Source: Xanthostigma xanthostigma
Lineage: Eukaryota > Arthropoda > Insecta > Raphidioptera > Raphidiidae
Direction: 5' to 3'
Assembly (NCBI GenBank): GCA_963575645.1
Contig: OY754470.1
Span: 48,701,201-48,765,200 of the forward strand
Length of the DNA stretch: 64,000 nucleotides
Positions 1 through 11,060 of the stretch are shown piece after piece. Within the stretch, counting starts at the first letter, position 1. Each line of letters opens with the position of its first letter. The notes under the pieces are model-generated. The model did no database searches. It saw only the letters and a program-made list of their open reading frames with translations, and was not told the DNA's origin. The position numbers and the translations under genes were made by a program.

Positions 1-8
1 GTTTCAAA

Positions 9-528
9 TAGTGATGTGCCGGATCGTTAAAAATGCATATCCGCGGATACGGATCTGAATACGGATATTTAGTTTTAAGATCCGCGGATACGAATACGGA
101 TCTTAACTTTCTTAGAGTACGCGGCGGTAAATATTGCACATCGACCTTTGGAAAGAGACTATCTGTTATGGGAAAAAGTTATTGACCTCTTTAAGAGTTA
201 ACTCTCATAACAGATTGTCTCTTTCCAAAGATCGACGTGCAATATCTCATTATAAAGATAGTTTTTTAGTACCTTTGAGTTATGTACTATTGGTATGGTA
301 CTCACTACGATAAATGTTTGCAATATAAAGGTGCCAAATACGATTTAATCTGAATAAAATTTAACAGTTTTTCATTATTACCAAATCACCTATATATATA
401 AAATTTCATCTATGAATTGAAAATTAATAAGGTAAAAGATCCGCCTAAAAACTAACGGATACGGATACGGATCTTTCTTCTCCCTCGGATATCCGCGGAT
501 ACGGATACGGATATCCGGCACATCACTA
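9..528. mobile_element. non-autonomous hAT-type element with 8-bp TSD
   Basis: Perfect 16-bp terminal inverted repeats (TAGTGATGTGCCGGAT at 9-24 and its reverse complement at 513-528) are bounded by an exact 8-bp direct repeat GTTTCAAA at 1-8 and 529-536. An 8-bp duplication is the hallmark of hAT transposition. Subterminal GGATAC/ATCCG repeats crowd both ends, as expected for transposase-binding sites. The middle holds a ~40-bp imperfect hairpin (131-170 against 206-245). No transposase reading frame is present, so it is a MITE-like derivative. Confidence 0.88.
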
Positions 529-540
529 GTTTCAAATCAA

Positions 541-905
541 ATGTAACCACCGTGCATATATTTTTCTATAACCAGAGCCAACACAAACGTTTTCCCTGGA
601 TTTCTTTGCATGTGCGGCTTTGAACAAATATTAAATAATTTAATGAATTGATAGCGAAATTTGTTCGGTTAGCGTGCTCTAAGAACGATGTCAAGGTAAA
701 TATTTGACAGCACTTTTTACATTATGTCAATAAGTCAATAAAAAGCTGTATTAGTACATAGCCTAATTTGGTATCAAAAGCCTGTTTGCAGGTCCGTAAT
801 AGGAAACGATTAGTGCCTCCCTCTTCAAAAATTTGTGTGAGGACATTTTCAGGGTAATTATCTCCGATCTTACAGTAGTTAAAAAATTAAAGGCTACCAA
901 CAATA
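541..905. other. unannotated AT-rich stretch
   Basis: No long reading frame, convincing splice-bounded exon, RNA gene or repeat structure was seen here. Confidence 0.5.
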
Positions 906-1317
906 TCTATATATATAAAATTCTCGTGTCATAATTTTGGCCGCGCTAATCTCCTAAACAACTGAACCGATTTTAATGAAATTTTATAAATGTGTCTTGC
1001 TTGGTGCAACTTACGCTATAGGATAGTTTTTATTAAATATTTTGTACAAAATTACGGTGTTTTCTCATAAAAAAAACTGTTTTAGTAACATTTAATGACA
1101 TCTGATAGAATTTATTCAAAGCTATTAGTTCAGAAGCAAACAAAAAAGCACTGTTTTAGTACAAAATATCGACATCTGTTAGAATTCGCTCAAAGCTATT
1201 AGTTCAAAAGCAAATCTGGCAGAATTTGCTCGAAGGTATTAGTTCAGACGCCGGGCTGCAAAACAAATACATTTTGCAGAATTATAGGTATCTATCGCAC
1301 CCGGGTGAAACCGGTAG
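906..1317 (+). mobile_element. Helitron-like element with internal tandem units
   Basis: It begins TCTATATATATAAAATTC and continues with text of the type CTAATCTCCTAAACAACTGA, which is common in insect non-autonomous Helitrons. It ends near a short palindrome (CACCCGGGTG) followed by GGTAG just before T, close to the Helitron 3' hairpin plus CTRR pattern. Inside are three diverged copies of a 45-70 bp unit containing GCTATTAGTTCA (about 1095-1250). The assignment is by pattern recognition; the CTRR end is imperfect. Confidence 0.5.
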
Positions 1318-2136
1318 TATTATTAATAAATTGATAGTATAATTATTGATACGCTAATTATTTCTCGAGTAAGAAACTCACAACGTGTGATTTGTAATAG
1401 GGGAACCATGAAACAATGGCATTGTTATAACCCAACTTGGGTTTATGAATTAACTTTTTTTAACTTATTATATAGAAAGATCACATACAAGTTTTGTATC
1501 AAAAGTACTTTTATTATTTTTTTACTTAATGTGCGAACGGTAAACTATTGCGGGTCTGTATTGTCTGCGCTCTAACTCGACCCAAATATTGACTCAACAT
1601 GACCAATTTTAAACAACGAATACATTTCTAGAAGAAGAGTACGATAAAAATGTCGTAATTTACTGACATTATGATTTCATTTGTATTAATAAAACCAAAT
1701 ACATGCCTGTACGTTTTCACCTTCGATCTACGAAGAGGGAAATAAATTATCGTCACACAATCACTGCACAAAATCCACTGATGTTATAATTTTCACCTAA
1801 AATAAAGCTCGACAAAATTGCAGAACTGTTAAGTAGCCATTGAATAGACTTATTCATCGTTAATGTAGAGAAATTTAGCACATATAAATAGCACAGAATT
1901 AAACTATCTTCGTATAGGATCCGACTTGATGACAGCAACATATGAACTGAACTGAACCATATATACATAAAGACTACACATTTAGAGATAATTAAATGAA
2001 ATACTAACGTTAATTGACACTCTGTCTCCATAAATAATAATGTGTGTGTGTCGCATGACGTCACATAATATTCTGTATCAAAAACTGTTCATCTCATTTT
2101 TTGGAATTCAGGATCTGTTGTGTTTTTTATATTGTA
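1318..2136. other. unannotated AT-rich stretch
   Basis: Short open frames at 1387-1575 (+) and 1753-2064 (-) have no recognisable domain, no coding-like composition and no convincing splice context. I regard the stretch as non-coding. Confidence 0.5.
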
Positions 2137-2690
2137 CTAGCTGCTTCTCGCGGCTCCGCAAGCGATTGTGATGAAACACTGTAGCGACAAAAGCAGTGGA
2201 GCTTTTAGCTATATATATTATATATAGAGGAACAAATAAAAAATACCTAAGCAAACATAAAAGTATGATCTAACTGCTAGAAAACAATTTTTTAAAGCGC
2301 GCGTTGAGACACAACAACCCGAAATAGTCCGCTCGCGCGTTCTGAGCCCGCGCGACAGGCAGCCTTTGTGATATTAAGTCGTTGAAGAGGAAGCGGTGAG
2401 TGGAAGTTTCGGGTTCAAGTCCCGACAGTGACATTGTTGGAAAGTAAATTTAATTATACAGTATTGTAACTGTAACAATGTGAAATCTAATTATTGACAT
2501 CAATTTTTTTAATGCGAATGTACTTTGACGAATTACAGTTTTTAATAGCCTAAGTTACTTCTTATAACATTAGTTATCTATCTGCAGTGAAAGTCTCATC
2601 AAAATCGGTCCAGTCGTTTAGGAGATTAGCCGAAACAGACAGACAAAAAATGTTTTTTGTTATAAGTAGCGTATATTATACACTTTCATA
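2137..2690 (-). mobile_element. Helitron-like element, reverse orientation
   Basis: The left edge (ACTAGCTGCTTCTCGCGGC) is the reverse complement of a Helitron 3' end, with CTAG next to T preceded by a GC-rich hairpin region. The right part (2600-2690) is the reverse complement of the AATCTCCTAAACGACTGGAC type of 5' text also seen in the element at 906. Around 2405-2432 a tRNA B-box-like string GGTTCAAGTCC is embedded, without a complete tRNA. Confidence 0.45.
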
Positions 2691-3190
2691 TTATGCATTT
2701 AGTAAAAAGCTGTTGTTTCGACATTACAAACAGACACTTCATTTTTATTTATCTGTATAGATTAAAATTATATATTTTAAAGGTTTTTTATAAAGACACT
2801 TATCTGTTGCAAGTTAAATATCAACTGATTTATTTAATTTTAAAATTACAATCTAAAACTTGAAGTAAAACTAAACTTTACCTAATAACATTGAAAGTGA
2901 CAATATGATAGCAGATAGTGTATTGAGCAACATGACTACAGTGTCCAAAGGATAACTATATTGTTCCAATATTGGTCCGTCTATAGAACCTCTAATATCA
3001 AACCAGCCTCAATCCGGAACTGGCTTTGATATTTGTTACTCAGTTCTAGCATTCCAGAACTAATTCCGATATTTACAAAAATATTGGTGTAATAAGAAAC
3101 ATGTCGTTTTTATTGAGATAGAAAAGTGCAAATTATACTTGCTATCCAACGTTACGAAGGAATAAATTAATATTCAAAAAAAAAATACTT
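2691..3190. other. unannotated AT-rich stretch
   Basis: AT-rich sequence with no feature that I could support. Confidence 0.45.
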
Positions 3191-3191
3191 T

Positions 3192-3263
3192 CGCTTAACG
3201 TGAGGCTCGAACCCACGACTCTGTGATTAGAAGTTACGTGCTCTATCGCAAAGCTAGGATATA
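3192..3263 (-). pseudogene. tRNA-Arg(TCT)-like pseudogene or tRNA-derived SINE head
   Basis: Read on the - strand, it has an A-box-like segment (TAGCTTTGCGATAGAGC), an anticodon loop CTTCTAA carrying TCT, and a B box GTGGGTTCGAGCC closing a 5-bp T stem. The T and D stems pair. The anticodon stem has two mismatches, and the 5' acceptor strand does not pair with the 3' strand. A T-run follows downstream, resembling a Pol III terminator. The broken acceptor argues for a pseudogene or SINE head, not a working tRNA. Confidence 0.5.
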
Positions 3264-3360
3264 GTTTGTAATCTGCACAAAATAGTAATATATATCCACT
3301 GATTTATTAATTTGAATTAATATAGTGTCAAATTAGTGCACTAATCTGTACTAATAAAGA

Positions 3361-3392
3361 TTATTATATTATTATTTATTATTATTATTAAA
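3361..3392. repeat. ATT microsatellite
   Basis: Imperfect (ATT)n simple repeat. Confidence 0.7.
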
Positions 3393-4266
3393 TAAATTGT
3401 TTATAACTATTAATCGCGCTAGAATTTTTCAATCCTGATAATTTTCGTCCAATCTACATCTAGTTCGCAATGCTCATGAGTTATTTCAGATTTTTCTGAG
3501 CGATTATTTTGGTAAGGGTGCAAGACAGTGATTTTAATGCATTTTTCTCGAAAAATATTTATAAAAAAATATTTTTTTCATTCCCAATTTACTCCCTGTA
3601 ATAAATACTCAATCAAAATTCAAATTTTTATATTTCACGTTTGTAAACAGACCACCAGACTTTATCTTTGGCCAAATTTCAAATTTTTACGTCAAATATT
3701 TTCAGAGAAAATCGCCTGTGACAAACGGACTGACGCCGAAGTGATTCCATAGGTGTCCCATTTTGGAAGGAACACTAGAAAACACTAGCTTTACGGCGTG
3801 TATTAGATAGGTGCACATAGGTATAAACTGTCATTGTCAATTTTCTTATCTTCGATTAAAATTCAGTAACAATTATTTTATCTTTCTCCACGATGAATTG
3901 CATAATACGAATTACTGTCTATTTTTGTACTAATGCTTACAGAATTAATGCAGCAAGCGAATAAATATTAAAACCATTTCTATTAATTATTATGTATTAT
4001 TATGCATTTGCTATTTACTTTGTATTATGAATAAACACATTTATAAAAAGTTTAACAACCGCGGAAACAAAATATTTGATAAGATATCACAGACAAAGTT
4101 GCACTAACATTATATTTATAGACACATGTGGTTTAACCACTCCTGTACTTAACATGGTTGTAATAAACGTTTTAAAATTTAAAGAATATAGAAGACGTAT
4201 AATTCAAAATTTTCGCAAAGTAACTTATTACCCCTTTCGTGTGAAATTTCATACTTGTTTGTTTAG
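3393..4266. other. unannotated AT-rich stretch
   Basis: The open frame at 3528-3752 (+) is low-complexity AT-rich translation without a domain. Nothing else was supported. Confidence 0.4.
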
Positions 4267-4336
4267 AGCAGAGCTGCATAAACTGGAGGACGCGCTCCAA
4301 AAGGAGGGGCACGAACTCACTCAAGAGGGCGCATAA
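4267..4336 (+). CDS. possible 3'-terminal coding exon (unrecognised)
   Basis: A 70-bp GC-richer island follows an acceptor-like TTTGTTTAG. In one frame it encodes a charged helix-like peptide (ELHKLEDALQKEGHELTQ near its end) and stops at TAA (4334-4336). The composition is unlike the surroundings, which is the main support. No protein family is recognised and no partner exon was found. The opposite strand is also open, so this may be chance. Confidence 0.18.
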
Positions 4337-4339
4337 TTA

Positions 4340-5330
4340 TTTTTCTGGTTTTTACATCATACTGGCGGCGTGTCCCGGTTTCTCCCTGTTTTTCTCTCTC
4401 TCTGTGTGTGGAAATATTATATTGACTTCCCATCTACACAGCAGAACTATTAAACTGATCTTCAGATTTTTTATTGAGATTTTCATATAAAAATACCATC
4501 AAAATTTCCAACTTTTCCGGTGGATTTTCCAAAAAATTTTTTTCATACAAACCTTGTCCTGACAATTACGAATACGACAAAAAAATCAGGCAAATTAGTC
4601 GAGCTATTCTGAAATGATGATCTTTCTCACAATAAATGGTATCCTATATTTTAACATAGGATTTTCAAATTATGGCGAAAAAATCATTAATGGTTTGCCA
4701 TTTCTCACGATATAAGATGGGTATCATTCTATTTTTTTTTTCAAAATAATATTACCCAGAGATAGGGAAGGTTTGAATTTTTATAATCAATTTAAAGTAA
4801 TGCCAAAGATTGCCCCTTACATTTAAACAAGCAAGGTTTACCTGTTTATAATGTTAGTAGAGATAACATCATTCTTTTCACGTTTTGAAAGCGATACACA
4901 AGCAGAATCAAGGAAATGACGCAAGAAATACGAAATAATCCAAACTGGATGAACACTTTAATCTGACACTGTAAGTACATACCTATACTAATCTTCATGA
5001 ATAATTTAGAATGAATAAATATAAAATCACTTAAAAAAGAAAGTAAAAAGTGAATAAAATTAAAAAAGCTAAACTCATTAACCACAAAACAGATCAGGGA
5101 GATTAGTTCTGAAATGGAGAAGATAATGTTTTTACTATAAATGACAATTTAAAGATATTTTTTTAAATACTTCATGTTGATGATGTTGAGTCTTCTTTGT
5201 TTTCTGATTTTTAAACATAGAAAAATATTTACACTTTTGTTTTGCAAGATGTAACAAAATAACCATTTCACCTTATGTGATTTTTATTGTAGGAAAGAAT
5301 AATCCCAATAAAAAATAAGTTTAAAAGTAC
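4340..5330. other. unannotated AT-rich stretch
   Basis: A CT-rich run lies near 4381-4402 and there are scattered A/T runs. The - strand frame 4846-5085 looks like random hydrophobic AT-rich translation. Confidence 0.4.
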
Positions 5331-5336
5331 TGAAAA

Positions 5337-5555
5337 GTATGAAACAAGAAAATATTCTCATCTGAGGATATAGCCATGGTCATATGCCAGCTATCTTAAC
5401 AAAACATTACATTTTATAAGTAGTAAGCGATCATAAGCTCTAGGGCAAAGTGCATCACACTATACATCTTAATGGGGGCCTCATATATATGAGATGGCAT
5501 ACGACCACGGCTATCCTCAGATGAGAATATTTTCTTGTTTCATACTTTCCACGGT
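5337..5555. repeat. inverted repeat (~50-bp arms)
   Basis: The text AGTATGAAACAAGAAAATAT near 5337 recurs in reverse complement near 5540. The arms are about 50 bp and almost identical, and they flank a loop of about 100 bp. The right arm is also the start of the dispersed repeat shared with 45825-46200. Confidence 0.75.
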
Positions 5556-5812
5556 TTTAGTTTTTGAACTTATTTTTTATTTGTTTTCAATTTGCTCCCC
5601 TCTGGGACAAAAATTCACAAATAAATGTAGCCTATGTTACCCGAGCTATAATAACGAATCGATTGACACCTTATTTATCAAATCGGATGAATAGTTTAGG
5701 CGCTACGGTGGAACATCCGTAAATACAAACATACATACATAGGCTGCTAAACTCATAACCCTTCCTTTTTGGCTTCGCCGTAGTCCGGTAAAAATAGTAT
5801 TAAATACTATTT
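5430..5812 (+). repeat. dispersed repeat, copy 1 (second copy at 45825-46200)
   Basis: It shares long stretches with 45825-46200 in the same order: GCAAAGTGCATC, CTCATATATATGAGATGGCA, TTGCTCCCCTCTGGGAC, GGCGCTACGGTGGAACATCC and a GGCTTCGCCG end. Parts recur at 52315-52530 and, inverted, at 49885-49965. The class is unknown; the Helitron-like text at its end (GGCTTCGCCGTAGTCCGG) suggests a rolling-circle or non-autonomous element. Confidence 0.7.
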
Positions 5813-6668
5813 TTCAATTCTCGATTAATAAATTGAATAAATGGTATAAAAATACGTGTATATCCATAGATAACAATTATCCGAAGTGCAACTAGCAAAA
5901 CTACAATGTTTTGTAGAATTTACAATAATACATTTTTATTAATGAAATAACAATGTTGCTAAATGAGAAATAACTGTTTGTTCCTACAAGTGCTGCCTCT
6001 CGTGTCTAATCGGAGACACTGCTTTCATGAGAAAGGTTCGTTAGCTAGAAATGTACAAGTTAAAATTTCAATATTGTTTAGACACAATAATTTATTTTCG
6101 AAATTTTGTAATAATATTGAGAAAAATTATAAACAAGTAAGTATAATTTGAACAGGCATTCCAAAGTATAGCAAAAATGCATATTTTATATTTCATATTA
6201 TAAACTTTTATAAACATAGATATTAAAAATTGCTCAAGAATTTAATTACGAATAATTGATGATATTTTGTTTGAAAATGTTGCATGTAATAACAGTACTC
6301 TTGCATCAAAGGTATTGTTTATTTTTTTTTCTCATAATAAATTATTACGTACAGCATCAATGAAATGTACAGTAAATAGACCACGCCTATTTTATTTTTT
6401 TTTGCAATTACATTAGGCAATTTAGCATGTCATTGTTTCGGTCATTGACTCAAAAATTTGCCTGATCAAGCAGGTCAGCCTTAAATTATAATTAAGGGGT
6501 ACCCGTACTAACGGATATAAAAAAATTCAAGCCTATTAAACGATAGAACCATAATAATTTCAAAAATATTCAAAATATTTCCATAACTATAAAGTATAGG
6601 AAAAAAATGTTTACAAAATTTTCTTGTAAAAATATATAAAACGACAGACAATTATGGAAAATTTACGA
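5813..6668. other. unannotated AT-rich stretch
   Basis: No supported feature; the frame 5963-6151 has no recognisable similarity. Confidence 0.4.
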
Positions 6669-6979
6669 TCTTATACTTTAATATTATAAAGAGCTAGTGC
6701 GAATTTTGTGAGGTAGTGTACATGCCAGGAATAATCTCCGAAACTACTCATCCGATTTCATTTTTTTATTTAGAATGGACACTGGACAGAGGCTATAGGT
6801 ATATTATCGCGTAAAAATAAAATTGCTTGTTTTTCGTATTCCGCATAAATGACCAAGTTGTCAAAAATGCACTTTTAATAAAAAAAAATTGCTTTTCGTG
6901 GAGATCGATTTTGCATCGTAAATCGAAGAAAAAACTGTGACAATCTACAAATTCGAGCGAATCCGAACCGGCCCACTAG
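6669..6979 (+). mobile_element. Helitron-like element, family A
   Basis: It shares with copies at 19798, 62215 and 63323 a 5' segment (ATTATAAAG, then AATCTCCGAAACTACTCATC and CCGATTTC), the middle TTTCGTGGAGA plus TTTTGCA, and a 3' end of the form CCGAACCGGCCCACTAG followed by T. The CTAG/T boundary is the standard Helitron terminus. There is no Rep/helicase coding sequence, so it is non-autonomous. Confidence 0.68.
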
Positions 6980-7757
6980 TTATAGTATAAAAAAAAAACA
7001 ATGTTATAGCATATATCTCTTCTGCGCAAGTGCCAATTTTCCCTAAAAACAATTGACCTCATCATATTTAAATGTCAAACAACTTATTTTGGTTTCGCAC
7101 TGCTTAGCCGTTTGATTTATATTGCACTCAATAGACATTTTCCAAAAACATGTTTTTTGAACTCGGAGAGATCCAAAACTATTTTTTTTCGTAAAATTTT
7201 GAAAAGCTGTCTATCTGTTTGACTCTGAAGTCTGAACCCATAAAACTGCAATCTGGATCTGTTAATGAAATTATTACATTTACACCCCATTTGATAGAAC
7301 GGCGTTAATAATTATTAAAAAATTGGGTCATTGAAATAAAGCACAAGTCGTCTGACAACAATAAGTGGCAGATTCGTACTGTGTGCACTATAAAAATAGA
7401 TTTTTAAACAGTGTTTCTAAACAGTATTCATAGAGACTGTGTTTAATAGTTTTTTTTTTAATTTTCTTTTTTTACAGACCCAAAAAAATTACCCATGATA
7501 TACTTTTATTCCATGTTTCATGAGGAAATGGATGTACGGTGATTGGGTCGAAAAACACTGTCTGAGATAAGGTTAAAATCTATCGTGTTCTTCGAACTGA
7601 GTTTTACTTTTTTTCAGAAAATATATCTTATCAGCGATTTTTTAGTACATTTTTTGCTAAAATGGTAAGTAAAGGATCTAGTTCAATAACTTCTCTATCG
7701 ATTATATGTTTTTTTCTCCTCAAAATATCTGTCATCTAGATTTAAACACTTCTTCCA
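6980..7757. other. unannotated AT-rich stretch with a relic repeat
   Basis: About 7003-7090 resembles the ~125-bp tandem unit at 51427-51870 (ATGTTATAGCATATATCTCTT, with the central site degraded). Nothing else was supported. Confidence 0.4.
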
Positions 7758-7820
7758 GTTTCCACTCATCGATTTAATAAGTCACCGATTGAATAATTAT
7801 TGAATCGGTGAGTGGAAACT
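7758..7820. repeat. short inverted repeat
   Basis: AGTTTCCACTCA and CACCGATT at 7758-7790 are mirrored by AATCGGTGAGTGGAAACT at 7803-7820. This forms a hairpin with an unpaired insertion in the left arm. Confidence 0.7.
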
Positions 7821-8210
7821 GAATTTGATTAATTATAATTAATCGATGCAACGTTTCAAGTGACCCTAATAAAAGCACAAATCTGAAATCAAACTTATTT
7901 CCATTTTTGTTCCTTGTATTGCTTATAAATTATCATTCATATTCATGTTTTATTATCATACTAATAACGTAAAACGTTGGTCAACACTGATTTTTGTTAA
8001 ATTCACGCTAACCGGTTAATTTATGCAGCGGAACGAACACTTCGTATGTAAAATCCCTGATATGTCTATGCATTATGCTCAACGAAACACTATATGGGTG
8101 CATAATACCGAGTAAAGGTGCGGATGCGATGTACAAATGTTACGTACATTTGGTGTGTTCTGGAACTATCTCGTGACAAACAAAATTGCAGTATCCAATA
8201 AGTCTGCCGG

Positions 8211-8811
8211 TCAGACGAGGGGGGGAAATGGACTAGGTAATTTCCTTCAGGACTAAACTTTTTAAGAGCCCAAATTTTCGCAATTTAGTTTATCTCTAGA
8301 TTTTTGGAAAACTTAAATCGATTGGAAAAAATTCCCATAATCCCGTTTTTCTCTTTCCCGAGTTGTCAGACGAGTGGGGGGAAGGGACTAGGTGATTTCC
8401 TCCAGGACTAAACTTTTTAAGAGTCCGAATTTTTCGCAATTCAGATTATTTCTAGATTTTTCTAAAACTTGACTCAATTGGAAAAATCCCCCCAAGCCCG
8501 TATTTTATCTCCCGACTTGTCAAAGGAGTCGGGAAGGGACTAGATGATTTCCTCCAGGACTGGACTTTTAAAGAGCCCGAATTTTTCGCAATTGAGATAT
8601 TATTTCTAGATTTTTGTAAAACTGAAATCGATTGGAAAACATCCCCCCGAGCCCGTATTTTATCTCCCGACTTGTCAAAGGAGTCGGGAAGGGACTAGAT
8701 GATTTCCTCTAGGACTAAACTTTTTAAGAGCCCTTTTTCGCAATTTAATTTATTTTTTGATTTTTGTAAAACTTAAATCCCCCCGAGCCCGTATTTTCTT
8801 TACCGATCTGT
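8211..8811. repeat. four-copy ~155-bp tandem repeat
   Basis: The start string TCAGACGAG/TCAAAGGAG recurs at 8211, 8366, 8520 and 8675 (periods 155, 154, 155). Each unit carries GGACTAG, TTTCCTCCAGGACT, AACTTTTTAAGAGCCC and a CCCGTATTT end. The last copy is shortened (~136 bp). Copies 3 and 4 are more alike than 1 and 2, implying stepwise amplification. No transposon ends were seen. Confidence 0.88.
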
Positions 8812-8819
8812 CATGTGTT

Positions 8820-9939
8820 GCACCCTTGGCCATCGACATAGAGACATAGACGGCTCACTCTGCATCGAAAAATTGGTCGACTAATTATGTAGAATGTAGT
8901 GTTGTATCAGACAATTTATTTGCAAGTATTCAGCCAGAGATCCGATTTTCTGATAGAAAGTATGAAAGTATTTCTACGAATCATTTACTGGCAAGTAAAA
9001 AATGCGTTGATAAATCAATTATAAAAATAATAAACGCATAATCGCGGCCGCTCATATTCTCACGTTTATGTTAAATGTGTTCAGTCTCGTTTAAAACCGT
9101 ATTGTTGGCAAAAAAAAAAACTTCTTAATTGATAGTTGAATGAAACTAAAAAAGAAATATTGGCGAATATTCGCGAATTGAAAAGGTTTCATGTTTATAA
9201 ATTTATCAAGTTCTGAAATTTTATTTCACTCGAAGAAAACTACACAAGCTATAGGTATTTTAAAATAAACTTTGTCAAAGTCATGTAAGTATTTTAGAGA
9301 AATGCAATGAACAGAAAACAGCTTTTGTTTAACAAAAGTCGCTTGAAAATTGCTTTGAACTCACAATAAACAAATTGGCAAAATTCTGATTTCAAGCATC
9401 TGTTTAATAAAAAATAAACAAATCAGAGTTTTTGGAATAACTTGAACAAACAAAAATTTAAGCAAACCGTTTGGCAAGTATTTATATTTGTCGCGAGAAA
9501 AAAAACTTGCTTATAATCATTTTTATAGACGGTTTATTAAAAATCACCACAAATCATCAAACGTTTAGTGGCTAGGTATTTTGTGGTCATTTTTTTATTC
9601 AGTGTCTTAATACCAAAGATCCCACCACTCTTCAAGAAATTCAAGAACAATTTATTACACAAAAAAAAATAAACAGATTCAATTTGTTTTTATTCAAATA
9701 TACGTGTAGAGAAATATCACATTTTTTATGCAATTTTTTGGAACAAACTTCGTTTTTGGAAATTTTCAAGCAACAAACCAAATTTTGTTAAACTTAATGC
9801 TCCCAGCTAGTAAAAAGTTCTTTCACGATCACAGAAATATTTTCAAAGTCTAGAGACAATGGCAATATCTAGATACTTTTTCAAGTATTTTATAAGGGTT
9901 TCTGACCTAAATTGTCGGGCACCAATAATATACAATCTA
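8820..9939. other. unannotated AT-rich stretch
   Basis: Only short frames and A/T runs are present; no supported feature. Confidence 0.4.
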
Positions 9940-10345
9940 CAATAAATAAAATTATCGACCAATTTTTCAGACAAATATAATTAACAAAAAATTTATAAAA
10001 TCAATACAATAACATTTCGGTCCGAATTTGGACCTTCTTCAGAACTGACCTAAAAAATTAATTAATAATTAGTTTCTAAATAGTTTTTAATAAAATTCGC
10101 TCAAAGTTTTTTAATATCGAATATTATTATTTTTTCAATATTTCGATATTAAAAAAATTAAGCGACTTTTATTAAAAACCAATTAGATAGGTACTAATTA
10201 TTAATTAATTTTTATATTTTTTAGATCAGTTCTGAAGAAGATCCAAATCCGGATCAAAACGTTATTTTAATATAGGTATTTGTCTGAAGAATTGGTCGAT
10301 AATTTTATTTATTGAAGAGTTCTAATCAGACGTTAATCAAAGATT
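9940..10345. repeat. foldback element with hammerhead-like cores, family C
   Basis: The left part (CAATAAATAAAATTATCGAC, 9940-10060) is mirrored at 10215-10345. Each arm carries CTGAAGAAG, a short GC hairpin and (G/A)AAA (10015-10042 on -, 10232-10260 on +). The same text recurs at 24225-24340, 35813-36063 and 53845-54045. Its layout recalls the hammerhead-bearing ends of Penelope-like retroelements, but no reverse transcriptase is visible. Confidence 0.68.
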
Positions 10346-11060
10346 TGAACATACAACGTATCTATCAAGCATCTCTCTATTTGCTTGTCAAAATTTCGAA
10401 TTATTTATTGTAAATAATTTTTATCACCGGCGTTTGTTGAAAGCGTATTTTTGTTCAGTGCATCAAAATAAACTTTTCATCTGGCCATTAAGTGACAGTG
10501 CAGGTGCCGCTTTGGGCCGGAAGATTTGCCTCTGGGTTATTTTTAATGAACTGAGAGAGACACTACTCGAAAACAGATTTAACACTTTCACTGCATATGG
10601 TGCCTTGCGTTACACAAATATAACGTGCCAATAAGAATAAAAACAAAATAACTAACACTACATGGAGTCTGACAGCTTTGTGTATTTAATCTACAGGTTA
10701 CAGAAAGTAGTTATTAAATCTTCCAATATCTCCCAGAGGCCGTGCAATATTTGCTTATTATACTTGAGACCATACCTATGAAAATGTTAATAAACCAACT
10801 GACATATTTTTTTTTCTAAAAGTAAAAACATTAATTAATTATTGTTGAAATAAAAAAATACAACTTAAGTGGATAAAACAGGATTCGACAGTAAACTGTA
10901 TTGTTGACAGAGGCGAACAAGCTGTCACAGTGTATTACTTATTATTGTCATAACGTGAACATTCGAATTATTGCGGATATTGACTCGAAATTATTATTAT
11001 TTTATGCTTTATAATTTCTGGTGGATGTCACTCAAGTCTATTTATATACTGTGCGATCGG
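10346..11060. other. unannotated stretch
   Basis: A frame at 10434-10634 (+) crosses a slightly GC-richer patch but encodes no recognisable domain. No other feature was supported. Confidence 0.35.

Noticed and set aside
2405-2432. B-box-like GGTTCAAGTCC suggesting a tRNA
   Set aside because: No A box or cloverleaf around it; it is embedded in a Helitron-like element.
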